Below, in pieces: positions 36,082-49,489 of a stretch of DNA of 64,000 nucleotides. Under the pieces are notes generated by a model. The model was not told where the DNA came from and did no database searches. It worked only from the letters and a program-made list of their open reading frames with translations. The stretch lies in assembly GCA_945643635.1 (NCBI GenBank), contig CALZFC010000026.1:2061501-2125500 (forward strand), read 5' to 3'. Both the position numbers and the translations under genes were made by a program. Source of the stretch: Allodiplogaster sudhausi. Lineage: Eukaryota; Nematoda; Chromadorea; Rhabditida; Diplogasteridae. Positions within the stretch are counted from its first letter, which is position 1; each line of letters opens with the position of its first letter.

Positions 36082-37354
36082 GCCTGCAATGTCACAACAT
36101 TAGGCCGAATGTCGCTGTGCAAGATATCAGTGAGAATAGTAGATATCGTTCGCTGTGTTATCTTATCGTTGATCGAGAGCGGAGAGTTGCGAGATGCAAT
36201 GATAGTATATGAAGGCCATCGCAAGAAGATTTCTGCAGTTTTCTTGCAAATAAACTGCTCACCTATGAAAAGTCAACCAAGTTGTTGCACGTAACATTGA
36301 AGCGGCTAAGAAAAACGCACGCTACAATTTATCAGAAACAATATAATATCTATCAGAAACATGAGTCATGCGTTCGACATTTCAGTTAGAATTTAGTTGT
36401 CACGGACATCTAAAAGAAATGTGTAAGAGAAATGTGAAAGTCATAAATGCATTTCAGTTGGAATCCCTTCTTGAGTACATTTTGTGCTGCGCTCGCCGTT
36501 TGAGCTTGTGAGCTCACTAATAAACAAGTTTTCTTCACTCGAATATCATTTGTCTGTAGCAGACACGAGTGGGTGTATCAACTGAAGATAAACTATTGAG
36601 AAAATTGTTGTTCCCCTATTTCCGATTCATCACGGCTCAGCGAATGCACACATACATATCTATGTATATGCACCGCAATGAATAACTGACCCAGAATGTC
36701 ATTATTCCATCCATAATGAACTTACTTTCGCTTTACAACATTTGGAATGTGCTTATATCATGTGCAACTGGTTCGATAAATACGTATACATACTTTAGAA
36801 ATTGTTTAATCGGTCTCGCTATACGCAATATTTGTAGTTACATAATAATTTCATCACCACGATGCGAATAATGTCAAAAGAGAAAATACAACAGAAAAAC
36901 TTTGTAATCTGAATATTTCTATAGAAGCACGAAAAGGCACCCATAATCATTCGGCCACTGGTGAATGGCAACACAAAGTCATGACAGCTTCTTTGCAACT
37001 GCAATTCGATTAAAGAAAAAAATTCTTTTAAAGAATACAAAAAAATCTAACAGATATCGCTGATAGCGAAAAAAAAGACACCATTGAAATGAGCTAGAAT
37101 GGCACCGCTGAAAGAGGAGTCAACAAAAGAGTAGAAAATAAAAAAGTCAAAGACCGTTTGGTTTGTAAGAGGATAGAGGCCACGTGGCTATAGAGAAAGA
37201 AGCTGAATGGAAGACGGGCAGTGATAGCAGGATATTGGATCACGAAGAAAAAAATTGCTCCTCACAAGACTGAGGAACCGTACACAACTTATCGCGCGTA
37301 AAACCTATAGATACAAGAGGAATCGAGGAAAAGTGACACATGGAGGATATATTC
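36082..37354. other. Intergenic interval
   Basis: Between the UPRT-like start and the K2P channel stop. AT-rich, with short ATACATA runs near 36650 and 36785. No exon, tRNA or tandem array was recognised. Confidence 0.5.
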
Positions 37355-40300
37355 TCAGAGGAAGGCGGGCTGTTCGGGTCGCAGCGCGTTGACACGGCGG
37401 ATGTACTCGCTTTCGCGGTAGAAGTCAGACTAAAAAGAAGGAATTACTCTATTAATAAAAACAACTTAATTTAAATGAATTTGATGAGACATTACATTAT
37501 GTTTTAATAGTTTTAAATACCATTGGGGCAATTCTTATGCGCGAAGGTCAAACCTGGAAGGAATTGTGCCTGATGGTGCTCATCCCGGATGAGGTTTCAT
37601 CGATGAAGCGCAACTTCATCAGCAATTCATGTGGCTCGAACGGCCGATCACGCAATTCATTGTCCAAGAAATCGCGGACGTCGTTCCAGGTAACCTAATA
37701 AGTAAAAGTAAGTTGAGGAGCATCTTTTAATTCAAACACATTTTTTTATCTGATCACTTTTTAATTAATAAAACAAATCGATAAAAAATGTTGGATGCAC
37801 GAAAGAAAGAGAAGAAAAAAAGAGTACGACCTTGCCGCCTTTCTTGCGCCTCATCGCTCCGAGCAACGCGACAATCTCCTTGAGCTCCTCGCTCATGCCG
37901 AGGAATCGCTTGGCTCGGCCAAAGTAGTGGATTCGCGTGAAATAGGCCTTGAGGTGCGTTGAAGCCAAGTCGACGCACATTGTCACCACCGACAGGCCTA
38001 AAAGGAGACATTATCTAGAGAGCCAAATTCACGATTTATAAATACTAAAAAATATATGTGTATTTCATGAAATATTTCCTCGTATGCGCCTTCCATAGAC
38101 ATTAAGCGCATTTTTACATATTAATAAAGATAATTAAGTTTTCTCACGAGCACCGACCGACAATGACGAAGGCGACGATGAGCGAGAGGAAGACGTAGTC
38201 AACTACGACAATGTCGCCAAGGCCGACGGTCACGATGAGATTGAAGCCAAAGTGGAAGGCGTGGATGAACGACCACCGTCGCTCCCAGTTGATGAACATC
38301 GCCGAGCCCATCGAGCAGTACAAGCAGATGCAACCGACGTAGGCACCTGCATTTAGTAGTAGCAACTCTACTGCGTTTTTAATATTTTATTAAATCAGTT
38401 TAAAATAATAATGATAACATAGCTGTCATCTTTGCCTTTCAGATCTTTCAGATAACAATCCTCAGTTAACTCTAAAATGTTCCTACATAATTAATGAGGC
38501 ACCCCCAAGACAACATCATCGACCATGCTACGCGACTCTCTTTCCCTCTTCCTTATCCTCTTGGTGGACCTCTTCTCGCTCTTAGACATTCCACACCACT
38601 TCCGGGATAGCATTCTCTTTGGCCAGAGTTTCAGATGGCCCAAAGAGCAGCTTCGCTTCATTCTGCTATCGATTTCGTTCCATGGTGTTGAAAGAGATTC
38701 AACCATCGTGTGTAAGACATACATATGTAAAAGAGAGAGAGAGAGCCGAACCAATTGGAAACCACAGCTTGTCCTCGGCACCGTCCATCCCTAAGATGTC
38801 CATGGTGTCGGTGTTGCCATTCGATGACTGCATCGATTTCCGTCGCCCGTAGTGGTTTCGGCAGAAGAATTGCTGCAATAATAACCGATAATTAGTTTTA
38901 AAAAAACAGTCCAATCTTACATTTATTGGCAAATAGATTCACTCCTTTACAAATTAAAATAATGACAGAAACCTTTAGCTTGCGTGTCATTCTGTTCCAC
39001 GACGAGACAAACTTGAGCAGCGTCTCGGAGAGGAATTTGCCAATGTCAGCAGCGGTGATGAACATGAGCGGGATGCCAATGAGTGCAAAGGCCACCGAGA
39101 AGATCTTGCCGCCGTCCGTGTCCACTGACACCTCGCCGTACCCTGTATGGCAGAATAGTACATACATATATGTATGTACATATGTACATATTTACGTATA
39201 CCAACGTGTTTATCATCACTGATCAAAATGAATTTAGCAAAAAAAAACTCTTTAGCACCATCAACATTGCTCACCACAAGTCGTGAGAACAGTGAGAACG
39301 TAGAGCAACGACGTCGGAAAGGTCCACTTGTTGTGCATGTTCGTCAAGTCGTCCGGCCGATTCAGTTCTCTCCGAATCGGCCGCCGATCATCAACGACTT
39401 CGGACACGGACAACATGTACTCTCTGAATAATGGGAGAGTTTACTCATTAAGCAAGGATGAAGAAGAAGCTAATAAAAAACTTTGAAACCAGATAATTGA
39501 CCATTTGTCCAACCTGAATATTTGCGTCCACTCTTCTTCCTCCATTTTCCGAGCGCCGCTTTGAGCACCGTTTATTAGGCGCCAGCTGTCCGCCGTGAAG
39601 TTGGACATCATATTTGTTAATCTGAGGAAGAGAACAAAGAAACTCCTCTTATTAAGTTGAACTCATAAAGCTCTAATTAATTAAAAGTTGAAGTAACGTT
39701 ATAGTCTCTTACCTAACAAGTTTACGAGAACGCGCAAGTAATTCTGTCCTTGTTTCCAAGAGCATCAGGATCCACGCGCCGAAGCAGAGGTAGCCAATGA
39801 GCACCGACACGAGAATGATATGTGGAGTGAGGATTTTGATGTACTGAAAAGTGGAAGAAGCTTTGGCATTATAATTTGATAACTCAAACTTTTGTTTGAA
39901 TTTTCGTGCATATTAAAAGTGAAGGGCTTAAAATGAATATCTACAGATACGCAACGTATGGGGGGGGAAACAAAATAGACATTTTTCAGTGCAGATTATA
40001 TTGTTATCGTTCTCAGTTATATGGTATAAACAAAAATTTCTGATCTGTCGGTTTGGGTGGAAAGGGTTTTCTAGTGCTGCAAAATTGTAGAAACCTCTCA
40101 TATTCAACAAGATTCAGCACGATTTTTTCACAGAAGATTAAAGTTAATGAGTCTCTTAATAAAATAATTCAGTATAGTAGATCAAACGAAACGGTGCAAT
40201 TTCTGGCCCCTGTAAGTTTCTGTAAGGGAATAAAGAATAAGAGCAGGGAGGACAGTGAGTTGTTCGATAACGTATTGGTCTATGCATTAGGAAATAATTG

Positions 40301-43151
40301 GGTATAGAAAAGAGAGAAGAGAAGAGAAGAGTTATAGGTGAATGAATGGGTTATTTATTCACGTGCGGGCCATACCTTCTCCTTCTTCTCCTTTCTTATG
40401 CCAATGCGGCATCCATTTGTCTTCTGCAGAAGAGAAATTTGTGTGAAATGATCGGTCGGCCCATCGGGAGATGGATGTGTTTTTATTTGGAGTCTCTGGC
40501 CAGAGCTTGAACAATGATGTCAGCGGAGAGATATGAGAAGAAGCAGCACAACCGAAACGAGGAAGTCATCCTTTAGACTTTCTCATACTTCTCCATCAAG
40601 TTTTGACTTTCTTCATCGTTTGATCTTCTTTCTCTTTTTTACTTTTTTTCTCTGTATTTATTTATTCTCTATATCTCTCTTTCTTTCTTTCTCTCTTTCT
40701 CTCCCTCCTTCCCTTTCTCTTTCTGTTTCTCTGTCTCATTCAATTCTCCTGCATTCGTCTGCTAGCGTGCATTTGCATAATAGAACCTTGGTAGGCATTT
40801 TCTGCACTCAAAACTCTGCGCAAGAAGTTTAGTGCTGCTTGAACGCGCTGAACCTTGTATGATAAACTTGAGACTTTTTCAACCAGTAGGGTGGTTTTTG
40901 TGTTATAAAGCTCGTCCGGAGAGGTAGCCGGTGACAGACAAGGGCAGCATTCACACCGCTCTCTTTCCGCTTCCCACCCGGTCTCTGGGGGCGCGGCCTG
41001 GCCGCCGGAGGGCAAGGTTCTCTTTCTCTCTCTCTCTCTCTCTCTTTCACTCTCTCTCCCTCTCTCTCACTTTCTTTCTCTATATCTCTCTCTCCCCCTC
41101 TCCCTCTCTCTATCAATCTCTCTCACTCTCACACACTTGTTGTCTTCCTGGCCAATCCACGCATTGACACGAGAATTTAAGAGGCAAATCTGCTTCGTAT
41201 CTAGCGTAAGGCGGAAAAAAAAAACGGGAATCTCTATGCGAGGGTGGACCCAATACCGAATATGGAAAGAAAATAATGGCTCATAGAGCGAAGTGAATAG
41301 AATCGATTAAGACAGAAAGAAAGAGTATATTTCGGAAGATAATAATGAAAATAAGCAAAGTACTGATGAAGTCTTGAGCCTATGCCGCGAGTGAAAAAAA
41401 AGTTAAGAGTGGCGAACCTTGACAGTCTGCTGCGGACAACTCTTGGGCTCTTGGGACTCCTCGTCGTCCTTGATGGTGTCGGTGACGACGGTGGCGCCGT
41501 CGTCTCCATCGATGTATCCGCCGCCGGGCCCGCCCGACGCAGACGCCAACGGCACGCCGTCCCAGCGCGCTGTTACATGATCTGCAAAGCAAGTCACACG
41601 GTTGTACTCCCATTTCACGCTTTCTCACTATCCGATGTGTTTCTATAAAAGTAAATCATATATCTACTATAAAAGTCGAATTGTTCAAGACAGCCAACCC
41701 AGTTATTTGTCGATGTTAATCTAGTACGATTATATGTTTCATACTCAGAAAATTCATTACGTCTTTTTCTCCCTTAGATATATACTTTTTGATTTCTATG
41801 TGACTTGTCATGGCTCAAATGTAAGTGTTGGCGAGAATTTATTGTAAGAGTTTTGAAAAAGAAAAAAAAAACGTATTTGCGCCTCAAAGTCGATGAAGTC
41901 GAGTACTCAAATAGAATGAGGCTCGTTGCTTGTGTGCTCTCTCGGTCTCACTTACATATTATCTCTCTGGCGGCATCCACAGACAGCCCAATCAGAGTGT
42001 GTGCCTTGCAATAGTTTGGGATGGCGGGCCGTAGGAGAAGACTCCCTTCTTCTTCTGCTCTCCGAAGAAGAAGCTTTCTTCTCCAACGACGAGTGGCGAG
42101 CCGCGTTCTTGTGTGGCTCGTGCTCTCATCTCTCGCCTGAGGGTGGCTCCAGCCTCACAATTCGCACTCTCCCAAAAAGGAGAGGGAGGGCGAGGAGGAG
42201 CGAGGAGAACAGGCAACAAAAGCCAGCGCTTGTCAGCAGCGTATTCTGAAGGGAGGCCGAGGCTTCCGCGCGACGACTTTTCTGGCCCCTCATTCTCTAA
42301 AGAGGACGCCAGAAGGGCAGCCGCTCAAGCAATGCGCAGCCGGAAAGAATGGCTTCTGCATTTAGCACCAGAAGTTGGCTCGATATTTGCTTTTGTCACA
42401 GGCTTATTGTTCTACGAAACAATTAAAGGAGTCTACGGAAATGAGAGCAGCTACATTGCAGTAGATTAAATAGCCACAAAAGCTAAAAATAAATTTAAAA
42501 ACACCCAAAAAAAAATTTCAATGGCTAACCGATGAGAACACGGCCGTCCTCGAGAGCAACAATGGGTCGTTGGAAGATGTACTTTCTCGTTCTACTTGTC
42601 CGCCGTATGGAAGTGGCCTTCTCGGAGGAGAAGATGGAAGAGATGGGCGAGGCAGCGAGGTCGAGAAGGCCAGCTCCAGAAGGCGCTGCCTGTTGGGGCA
42701 GGGCGGGCTGCTGGGGAAGCAGGGGCTGCTGCTGCTGTACCGGAAGGAGGAAGCGCGAGTGGTGGTGATGATAGCAGCTCTCCTCCATGTCTTCTGGCAG
42801 CCATCGAAACATGACGGAAGAGTGCGCGGTGTCCGTGCCTCCTCCTCCTTCTCCACCTGTGTCCCTGCTCGAACGACGCAGGATGGGCGCAGCCGAGTGT
42901 GGCGGGACGGCTGAGGAAGGCTCTGCCGGCGGTGGTCGGCCGACCGGCCCGGCCACATCACGGTAGAGGTCCTCGGCTATCTGGATGCTGAGTCGCGTGT
43001 CAATCTGGCCGACATGGAGATGGCCAGCAGGCGTGAGAGTGGAGCGGCGGCCTGCTGCCGTCTGAGGCGCAGCGGCCGCCGCTGCTGGCACTCCTCCGCC
43101 GCCACTGCCGCCCGCCGATGATGTCTTGGTGTGCGGCGAGTAGAAGAACAT
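37355..43151 (-). CDS. Two-pore-domain (TWK/K2P) potassium channel
   Basis: Twelve exons in phase: 43151-42530, 41581-41418, 40423-40376, 39843-39713, 39621-39514, 39423-39275, 39142-38973, 38872-38752, 38346-38158, 37997-37831, 37694-37554 and 37429-37355 (stop TGA), 694 residues. All borders are GT-AG. In order: a long cytoplasmic N-terminus (about 280 residues) rich in Gly, Ala, Pro, Gln and His; TM1 (HIILVSVLIGYLCFGAWILMLLE); pore 1 with filter TTCGYGE, split by an intron after the first base of the first filter glycine; TM2; a Ser/Asn loop; TM3; pore 2 with TVGLGD; TM4; then an intracellular C-terminus with IHYFGRAKRFLG, DVRDFLDNELRDRPFEPHEL and RRVNALRPEQPAFL. Such channels pass background K+ current. 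The C-terminus is of the highly conserved nematode TWK type; I cannot name the paralogue. The exon at 40423-40376 encodes a basic 16-residue segment. Confidence 0.93.
40671..40740. repeat. CT-rich microsatellite in K2P intron
   Basis: CTTT/CT-rich array in the intron between K2P exons 41581-41418 and 40423-40376. A second CT array occupies about 41021-41140 of the same intron. Confidence 0.9.
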
Positions 43152-43712
43152 GCTCTTGACTTCCTGACTGTCTCTACTCTATCGTGGCCGGTGAAACATT
43201 GTCGTCTCTTCTCTCTTCTCCGCGCGACTCGGCGGAGAGTGGTGGTGGAGTCGGTGGTGGTGCAATTAGGAGAAATTAATTAGCAAGTGGACTTGTCCTG
43301 GATGAGGTGGTGTTTGCGGGCAGACACAAGAAGAGCTCCTAGAAGCCGCTCTATGATAGCGAATCTGTGGAGGGATGAGGGCGGTCTCGCTCTCTTGCCA
43401 GACCGCAGCAAGGCCAGACACTTGGTTGGAAGGAGCAAAAGAGCACACATACTATGGAGGAGAGAGAGGGCGAGGAGAGGAAGCAGAGAGGAAAGAAGAA
43501 GAAGAAGAAGAAGTCCAGAGGCTCGATCCTTCTCTCTCGCCTCCTCCCTGCTATCAAACATCTCCTTATCTGGCCTACGCTTGACATCTCTCTGAGAGCA
43601 GTCCGCCTGGATTCTTCAACAAAGAGAGCGACTATTTTAGAAACGTGCCGCTTGCCCGACGTTATTTTTATTCTTTTCGGTTATCTGTTTAATTAGAAAC
43701 GATCAGGGACGA
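43152..43712. other. Upstream region of the K2P gene
   Basis: Between the K2P ATG and the next gene's stop. It should contain the K2P promoter and 5' UTR. A (GAA)n run lies near 43491-43512. No exon was recognised. Confidence 0.45.
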
Positions 43713-43872
43713 TCAGTCTCTAAAAAAAAGCGGCGCTTTACAGCCTCGTTTGCTAGCTTTTTCTGCATCTTCTTCAGTTTCCGGAAGTCGTCGCATATGA
43801 GGGAATCCTTCGAGATTCACGGCATGCAAGGGAGGGGGGTGCATACTCCTTCTTGAGAGTGCACTCCTCCTC
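43713..43872 (-). CDS. Probable terminal exon of an unidentified gene
   Basis: After the strong acceptor TTCTGCAG a 53-codon frame (entered in phase 2) runs to TGA. The peptide mixes Arg/Ser-rich and acidic parts (SRRSMHPPPLHAVNLEGF, LPETEEDAEKASKRG) and reads as protein, not repeat. No family is recognised. It is the most downstream coding exon of the right-hand cluster, so it may be the C-terminus of the large gene described in the findings. Confidence 0.4.
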
Positions 43873-43960
43873 CTGCAGAAGAGAGCAGAGGAGAGGGCAT
43901 TGCATCTTGACGCGTGCCATCGTAAGGCTGAGAGATTTTTGAGTAAGTGCGCCCTCCGCT

Positions 43961-43991
<31 letters not shown>

Positions 43992-46325
43992 GCTCTCTCT
44001 CTCTCTCTCTGCTCTCTCTCTCTATCTCTCTCTCTCTTGATCTCTCTGCACTCTCTCTCATATGCGCACATGCTTGTTTGGAAGATACGAAACAATCCAT
44101 CAGGAGCGACCCCGTGAGACCTTGTCTCCGAGTCTAGCCAAATAGCGCGATCTGCCAAAGAATAGCTGGCAGCCAGCAGCCAGTGCCACACAGCCAGGAG
44201 GGATGGGGAAGGGTGTCAAAGGGAGAGAGATTGAGCCACGCACGAACAATTTGGGGCGCTTTGCAAAAACAATGCATGTGTTCCTCCTCATCTCTCTATT
44301 TGCCTTACCTAATTTACTTTTCTAAGGCTTCTTCGTTTTACATCTTTTACTCTTCAACAATGCAGGATTTTTTTAAAATAATGCCTGAAGTTGCATTTCC
44401 AAGTGTCTTCACATTAATTTATATTGATGTAGATAAATAAGTAATTGCCCATTCGATTATTACGGACTTGGCATATACAAGACACAAATGACGCTATGAG
44501 GGAGAGATGAGAAAGTTGAGATGGCAGACGGAAAGTGGTTTCTTAAAAAATGCGCGCTCTGCATGAGTTTATTTATCTTCTATGAGCACGGCTGACGTGA
44601 TATATGGAAGATTTTTTCTCTTTTTGAATTTACAAAAAAAAAAAAAGATTGACGAGCTAACTGACGATGATAGATGGCAACCAAGTCGCCGATGTCAATG
44701 GCCCGTGGCGAGCCAAAGAGACGGTTATTATCTCTTATCATACAAGTGGAGAGGCGATGCAGGGCGGCCATTCTGGTTTTGCGAGAAAGAGATCTCTCAC
44801 CTGGATCTTCTTGTCTCAAGAGAGGCCACTCACACTTTTTTTGCATCATCCATCGGATAATAGACCCCAGATGTACATACTCTGGAAAGAAGAGGAGAAT
44901 TCTGCTGTACAAATCTAATCCAGAATGGCAACCATTCGTTAAGCAACTGTGCCTCATCCGATCCTAGTCAATGGTTAAATCTGTTAATAATAAAAAATGT
45001 AAAAGGAAAATGTTTGGAACGTTTTAACGAATGCACTTTAATGCTAGTGGATGGGCAATTTTTGCTAAATAAATTAGGCAAAACGTTAATTCTTTCAACA
45101 AATTTTGTATGTGCATAATGAAATAAACGTTCACTTTTCAGGAACTACGTATATCTTTCTCTGGGATATAGAAATAAAAAATAGTATTTTTATAGGGTTG
45201 AGTTGCCCTATTGTTGTGAGTGGGAAATGTGTAGCGAAAATAAAAAAAAAGAGCTTCTAAATGTTTTGGCACTCAGCGGAGAAGCCTGAATAAAAGGGAA
45301 GTGAATGGAACGAATGGAGAGAGATAGTTCAAAGATGCGCCGGCCATGGGGAGTGGCGCAGGAAGGAATGAAATGGGTCAGGCAGTGCCCGTGCTGAAGG
45401 AGCAACGTGATACGTGAGGGGCACTTCAATGTGAGAGAGAGAGGGAAGAGAGAGAGAAAGAGGGAAAGAGAGAGAGAGAGGAAAAGAGAGAGAGAGAGAG
45501 AGAGAAAGAGATAGAGAGAGAATAGAATGGAGTCGGTGCACTTCCTCGCAGGTTTCGCACCCTCCGGGAAGTGGCCAGATGGACTCTCGCGCCCAGTCCT
45601 GTCTGTGCCCCGACGAGGACATTGCAAATGCAACGCTTATTCTGACGATCTCTGACACGAGGCTCTAACGAAAATTACTAGTAGCAGCTGGATCTGTTTC
45701 ATTGCACCCACACGCCCACACCAAATATGCTTTAGATAATTAATTCTTGACCGTTAAAATTTTTGCGGTGCTGAAGGAAATTGTAACCATAGAGCCGCTA
45801 GCCGGCGGTGTTATGGTCATAAAAACTACTTTGAAAGAGACAAATTGCAAGATGAGGCAATTGTAACAATTGTGCCAAGTGTGTAGTGCAGAATCTTGTC
45901 GAGATTAATTCTCTCCCAATAGTGTTGAACTTAATGGAAGTGCCCTTTGCCGCCACATTGTCAGCAAGATTAGAGATCCATATAGAAGGAAGTCCGACTA
46001 GAGTACATTTATATGTATGTACATACATGCGCGGCTCTTTTTTATTGGCTCGGAGCCAACGAACATGTGCGCTTTTTAATAAGCCAATAAGTAATAAAGT
46101 TCGTGAAAGAGGAACGATACTAATCAACTTGTAGTTTTCCTCTTTATGGAGAGCAACAAAGCTTCTTGCATTTTCTTGTGATGGAACGAATGATGCTCCC
46201 AGCCGGAGAAGTGTTGACAAATGGCGTACTTTGCAGGATGAGCAAAAGATCAAAAGATGGTTGAGAACACCCATGCAACTAATTAGAATTAGCAACTAAT
46301 TAGCAACGAAATGAACAGGACGAAC
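43873..46325. other. Intron or intergenic DNA
   Basis: Holds CT/GA microsatellites (near 44.0 and 45.47 kb) and AT-rich DNA. Around 45.54-45.65 kb the minus strand is open in more than one frame next to a GA repeat and could hide an exon, but I cannot choose a frame. Confidence 0.4.
43965..44060. repeat. (CT)n microsatellite
   Basis: CT-rich array with TGCTCTCT interruptions. Similar arrays in the right third lie at about 45431-45520, 46752-46815, 47490-47520, 47713-47755, 48598-48640, 50101-50210, 50598-50712, 51261-51345, 59285-59305 and 60885-60985. Confidence 0.9.
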
Positions 46326-46509
46326 CTCGACTTTCACGGCTGAGTCGCTCTCTCCTCCTCTCCGCATCTCGGATGCCTGCCGTGGTCTTAATCAGACCGG
46401 CCGCCGCGAACAGCGCAACAGCCGGCGAGAACTTTTCATTTCGGAAAGCTTGCGAGTAGATCATGTCTAGTTCGTGGTGATCAGCGAGAGTTGTTCCTTG
46501 CCCGAGAGA
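46326..46509 (-). CDS. Coding exon of an unidentified gene
   Basis: Acceptor CCCCTTTGTAG and donor G|GTTCG bracket a frame of 61 codons plus one base, entered in phase 0. The peptide contains ELDMIYSQAFRNEKFSP, then AVALFAAAGLIKTTAGIRD and a basic helix (ERRRERLSRESR). It looks like an alpha-helical globular segment. The family is not recognised. Confidence 0.55.
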
Positions 46510-47713
46510 CTACAAAGGGGCCTCCTGCCTGTTCACCATATCACGCAGATGAGCCTCTCTTCCTTTCCATGCCGTCGACTCTTCCGCTTCTTCGTCTTTC
46601 GTTGTGGGATAGAACCGCCCTTTAAGGAGTCGACATCATGGTACGGAATCCAGAATAGGGCACGAGTAGTTCATAGCTTCCGGGTAGGATGGCAAGAGTG
46701 AGATTCATACAAGGAACTTGAGAACGAAGAAATGTAGATTGAAGAGGATAAAGATAGAGAGTGAGAAAGAGAGAGAGAGAGTAAAAAGGAAGAGTGAGAG
46801 AGAGTTAGAAAGTGATGAAGAAAACGAGAGAGGAAACGAGAAGGATCACCTAACGGTGCATATTTCCTTTGTACCCAAAGAACGAAAGAATCACAGGCCA
46901 CTCATATTTCAAAGTATGATGTTAATTGTCCGGGAAGATGATTGGAAAAGGCACGTTGAAAAAAGCGGAGAATTGGGTATAAGATGTGGTGGTCTTTGGA
47001 GTTCATTTCCAAAAATATGTGCCCGGGGAACAAACGAAGTAAGGCTGAAATGTTTCGGAACGGAGGGCATGAAAATTTTGGCGCCAGAGAAAAAAGGGCG
47101 CGCCTGAAAGAAAGCGACTCTTCTTCTCCCTCTCGCGTCTGCTTAAGCTCTGCAGATGAAATTTAGGAGGGAGGACGGACGACCCCAAATGGCAGCACAG
47201 GAGGAAGCCGCAGTGCTAAGCGAGTTGGGCCAGGCAACGGGGCAGGCAGGTCATGCGGGCAAACTTAGTCTATTGTCTTGGGGCAGAACACAGCCATAAT
47301 CACATCCTATGACGACAATTCCGGTGTTCAATGTGCGAGAATTGGGAGACGCCGCCTCAGCTTTAACTGCCAAAACAACAACAGTCACATCGAATGAAAT
47401 CGAACGCAAGGGGAAAAAGAGCAAAAATGAAGAACTAAGAAAAGGTACGCCAGCCTGAGCGACTTCGTAATGAAAAGCTAGAAAGTAGAGCGAGCGAGGG
47501 AGAGAGAGTGAGAGAGAGACAGAGAGGGATATATAAAAGAAAAGGATAGCGAGAAGATGATAGAGAATAAGAATGTGAGAGAAAAGAAGAGGGGAGAGAA
47601 GAGAGTGTGAGAGAGGGTAGAATTAAGAAGTGGGCATCGCCTTGTGAAGAATGGCGACTGAGACCCTCTTCTCCTCCTCTCTTCGCCTCGATTGCCTTTC
47701 ACGGGATAACAGA

Positions 47714-47758
<45 letters not shown>

Positions 47759-49489
47759 CTTCATCCCCTTGTTGATCTATGCTTTTGGCCAGACCACGCG
47801 AGCGCACTCCTTTTAATTCTCTTCATTGGATGGGAATTTCTGTCACGTTTTTTTTTTAAGCCAATGAATGACCAAATTAGAAGCTCGCAAGAAAAGCCTA
47901 ATCACAAGGGAAAAAGTGAATAAAAATGTACCTACACCCCCCTTAAGATACTACTTCAGCTTCTTAGTACTGGAGAGACGTAATCTTGTACGCGACCTAG
48001 CATGCATTATTGGAAGAATACAAGAATAACTCCCTTATCGCTGTTCAAGTTACGCAGGCGGTACCAAGGGACGGACAAAAACAGCAAGGCAAGAGGACGA
48101 CCGGGGAAGCCATTTGACATGGGAGTACCAAAACATTGACGCTAAATCGTTTCCTCTTTTGAAGAATGGCCGCTGCTGATATGTACATACATTGGGGACT
48201 GCTGTTGGAGCGGGCGAGACAGCAAAGGAACTCGCAATATTTTGTAAGACTGGCGCCTCCTTCTAAGAATCTAATGCAAGAAATGAATTATTAAGAAAGA
48301 AAGAGCAAAGTGGCTGTGTTGATCAACAAAAGAATGGGGTCTTATTTCGGGTGATTTATAATTAGGGTGCGAAAAAAGAGGAGAAGAGAGAGTGTTCGAT
48401 CAGTGATGGCGCTGGAATAAGATGGAGTGGCCGAGCTGACCCGGAGTGGGTAGCAGCACTAAGAGGGGGGCACGAACCTATTGGTGGACCGAGCCGGGGA
48501 GGAGTGCACACGCCATCTTAAGGCAGCTAGGGCACATGAAAAATTCAGTCGCAAGACATTGCGACTGGCGATTTTGTGGGGCAATGAACGGAGGAAGGAG
48601 AGGGAGTGAGAGAGTAAGAGAGTGAGAGAGAGAAAAAGAAAGAAGAGGAAAGTGGAAGAGCTCCATTTGATCGCTCATTGCCGATCCACCCTCTTCTGCC
48701 AGGAAGTCCGCGTCTTCCTCTACAACCATCCGACGATTCTTCTGATGATTCTGTCGATGTGAGGGGGGAGCCATGGAAGGCGGGTAGCAAGGAGAGAGCA
48801 CGAAATATGTTCAGTACGAAATAGCCTCTTTTCAACAGAGCAAAATGTTGAGGCTGTTGAAAAGCTGAAAAAGATTGGCGCTGCTTGAGACGAAGGACCA
48901 TGTAAATAATGACTTTTAACGCCTAAAACGCTGTGTGGTGAGGCCAAGTCAACGACCATGCCAAGGTAAGAGGCGCGAACTCTCCACATTGGCGATTATT
49001 TCCAGTGACACCTTAGGCGCTCTGAAGCGGTTACAGCTCTCTTTTTTCCCCGATTTTAATAGCCATGCACTCGGCTGGCCTTTCTTGGTACTCCCATGTC
49101 AATTTTTTTAATATTTTGACACCTAATTAGTCCAATAATGCGAGTGATATTTTCTTCACAATTTATAAATTTTTTAAAATTATGTTCTAAAACCAGAAAA
49201 ATTTTACTCCAAGAAAATAACTTGATTAATCAATAATCGTTAATGAAATTAGCAGCACCGAATTAATTGCTAGAGAAGCTTTAGAATAGGAATTAATTGC
49301 TAGAATTAGTCCAGTAATGTGAATGATATTTTCTTCACAGTTTTTAAATTAACTTCTAAAAGCAGTATAGCTGAACTCTAACAAAATACCTTAATTTTCG
49401 TTATAATCTAAATCGGAGTGACTAACTAATTGGTGTTAGAACATTAGTTGAGGAGGACCATAAAGTAAGTGGGTGAGTGTGTAGCTGAC
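46510..49489. other. Intron or intergenic DNA with microsatellites
   Basis: GA arrays near 46.76, 47.50, 47.73 and 48.61 kb. On the minus strand near 48.66-48.79 kb a frame reads NRRMVVEEDADFLAEEGG, and near 48.48-48.56 kb another reads CPSCLKMACALL. Either could be part of an exon, but no phase-consistent borders were found. Confidence 0.4.
49125..49400. repeat. Diverged direct duplication, 179-bp period
   Basis: AATTAGTCCAATAATG, then GTGATATTTTCTTCACA, at 49125 recurs as AATTAGTCCAGTAATGTGAATGATATTTTCTTCACA at 49304. Within it AATTAATTGCTAGA occurs at 49261 and 49291. AT-rich, noncoding. Confidence 0.85.

Noticed and set aside
38491..38690. Basic open frame (WCGMSKSEKRSTKRIRKRERE) in the K2P intron between exons 38872-38752 and 38346-38158, considered as a cassette exon
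   Set aside because: The flanking exons require phase 1 at both sides and no acceptor in this frame gives that phase; direct joining of the flanking exons restores the expected FPIGAYVGC sequence.
48470..48790. Weak resemblance of two short minus-strand peptides (EEDADFLAEE and CPSCLKMACALL) to part of the UNC-80 channel-complex protein
   Set aside because: The match is a handful of residues from memory, the intervening intron has no consistent phase, and neighbouring exons do not fit UNC-80.
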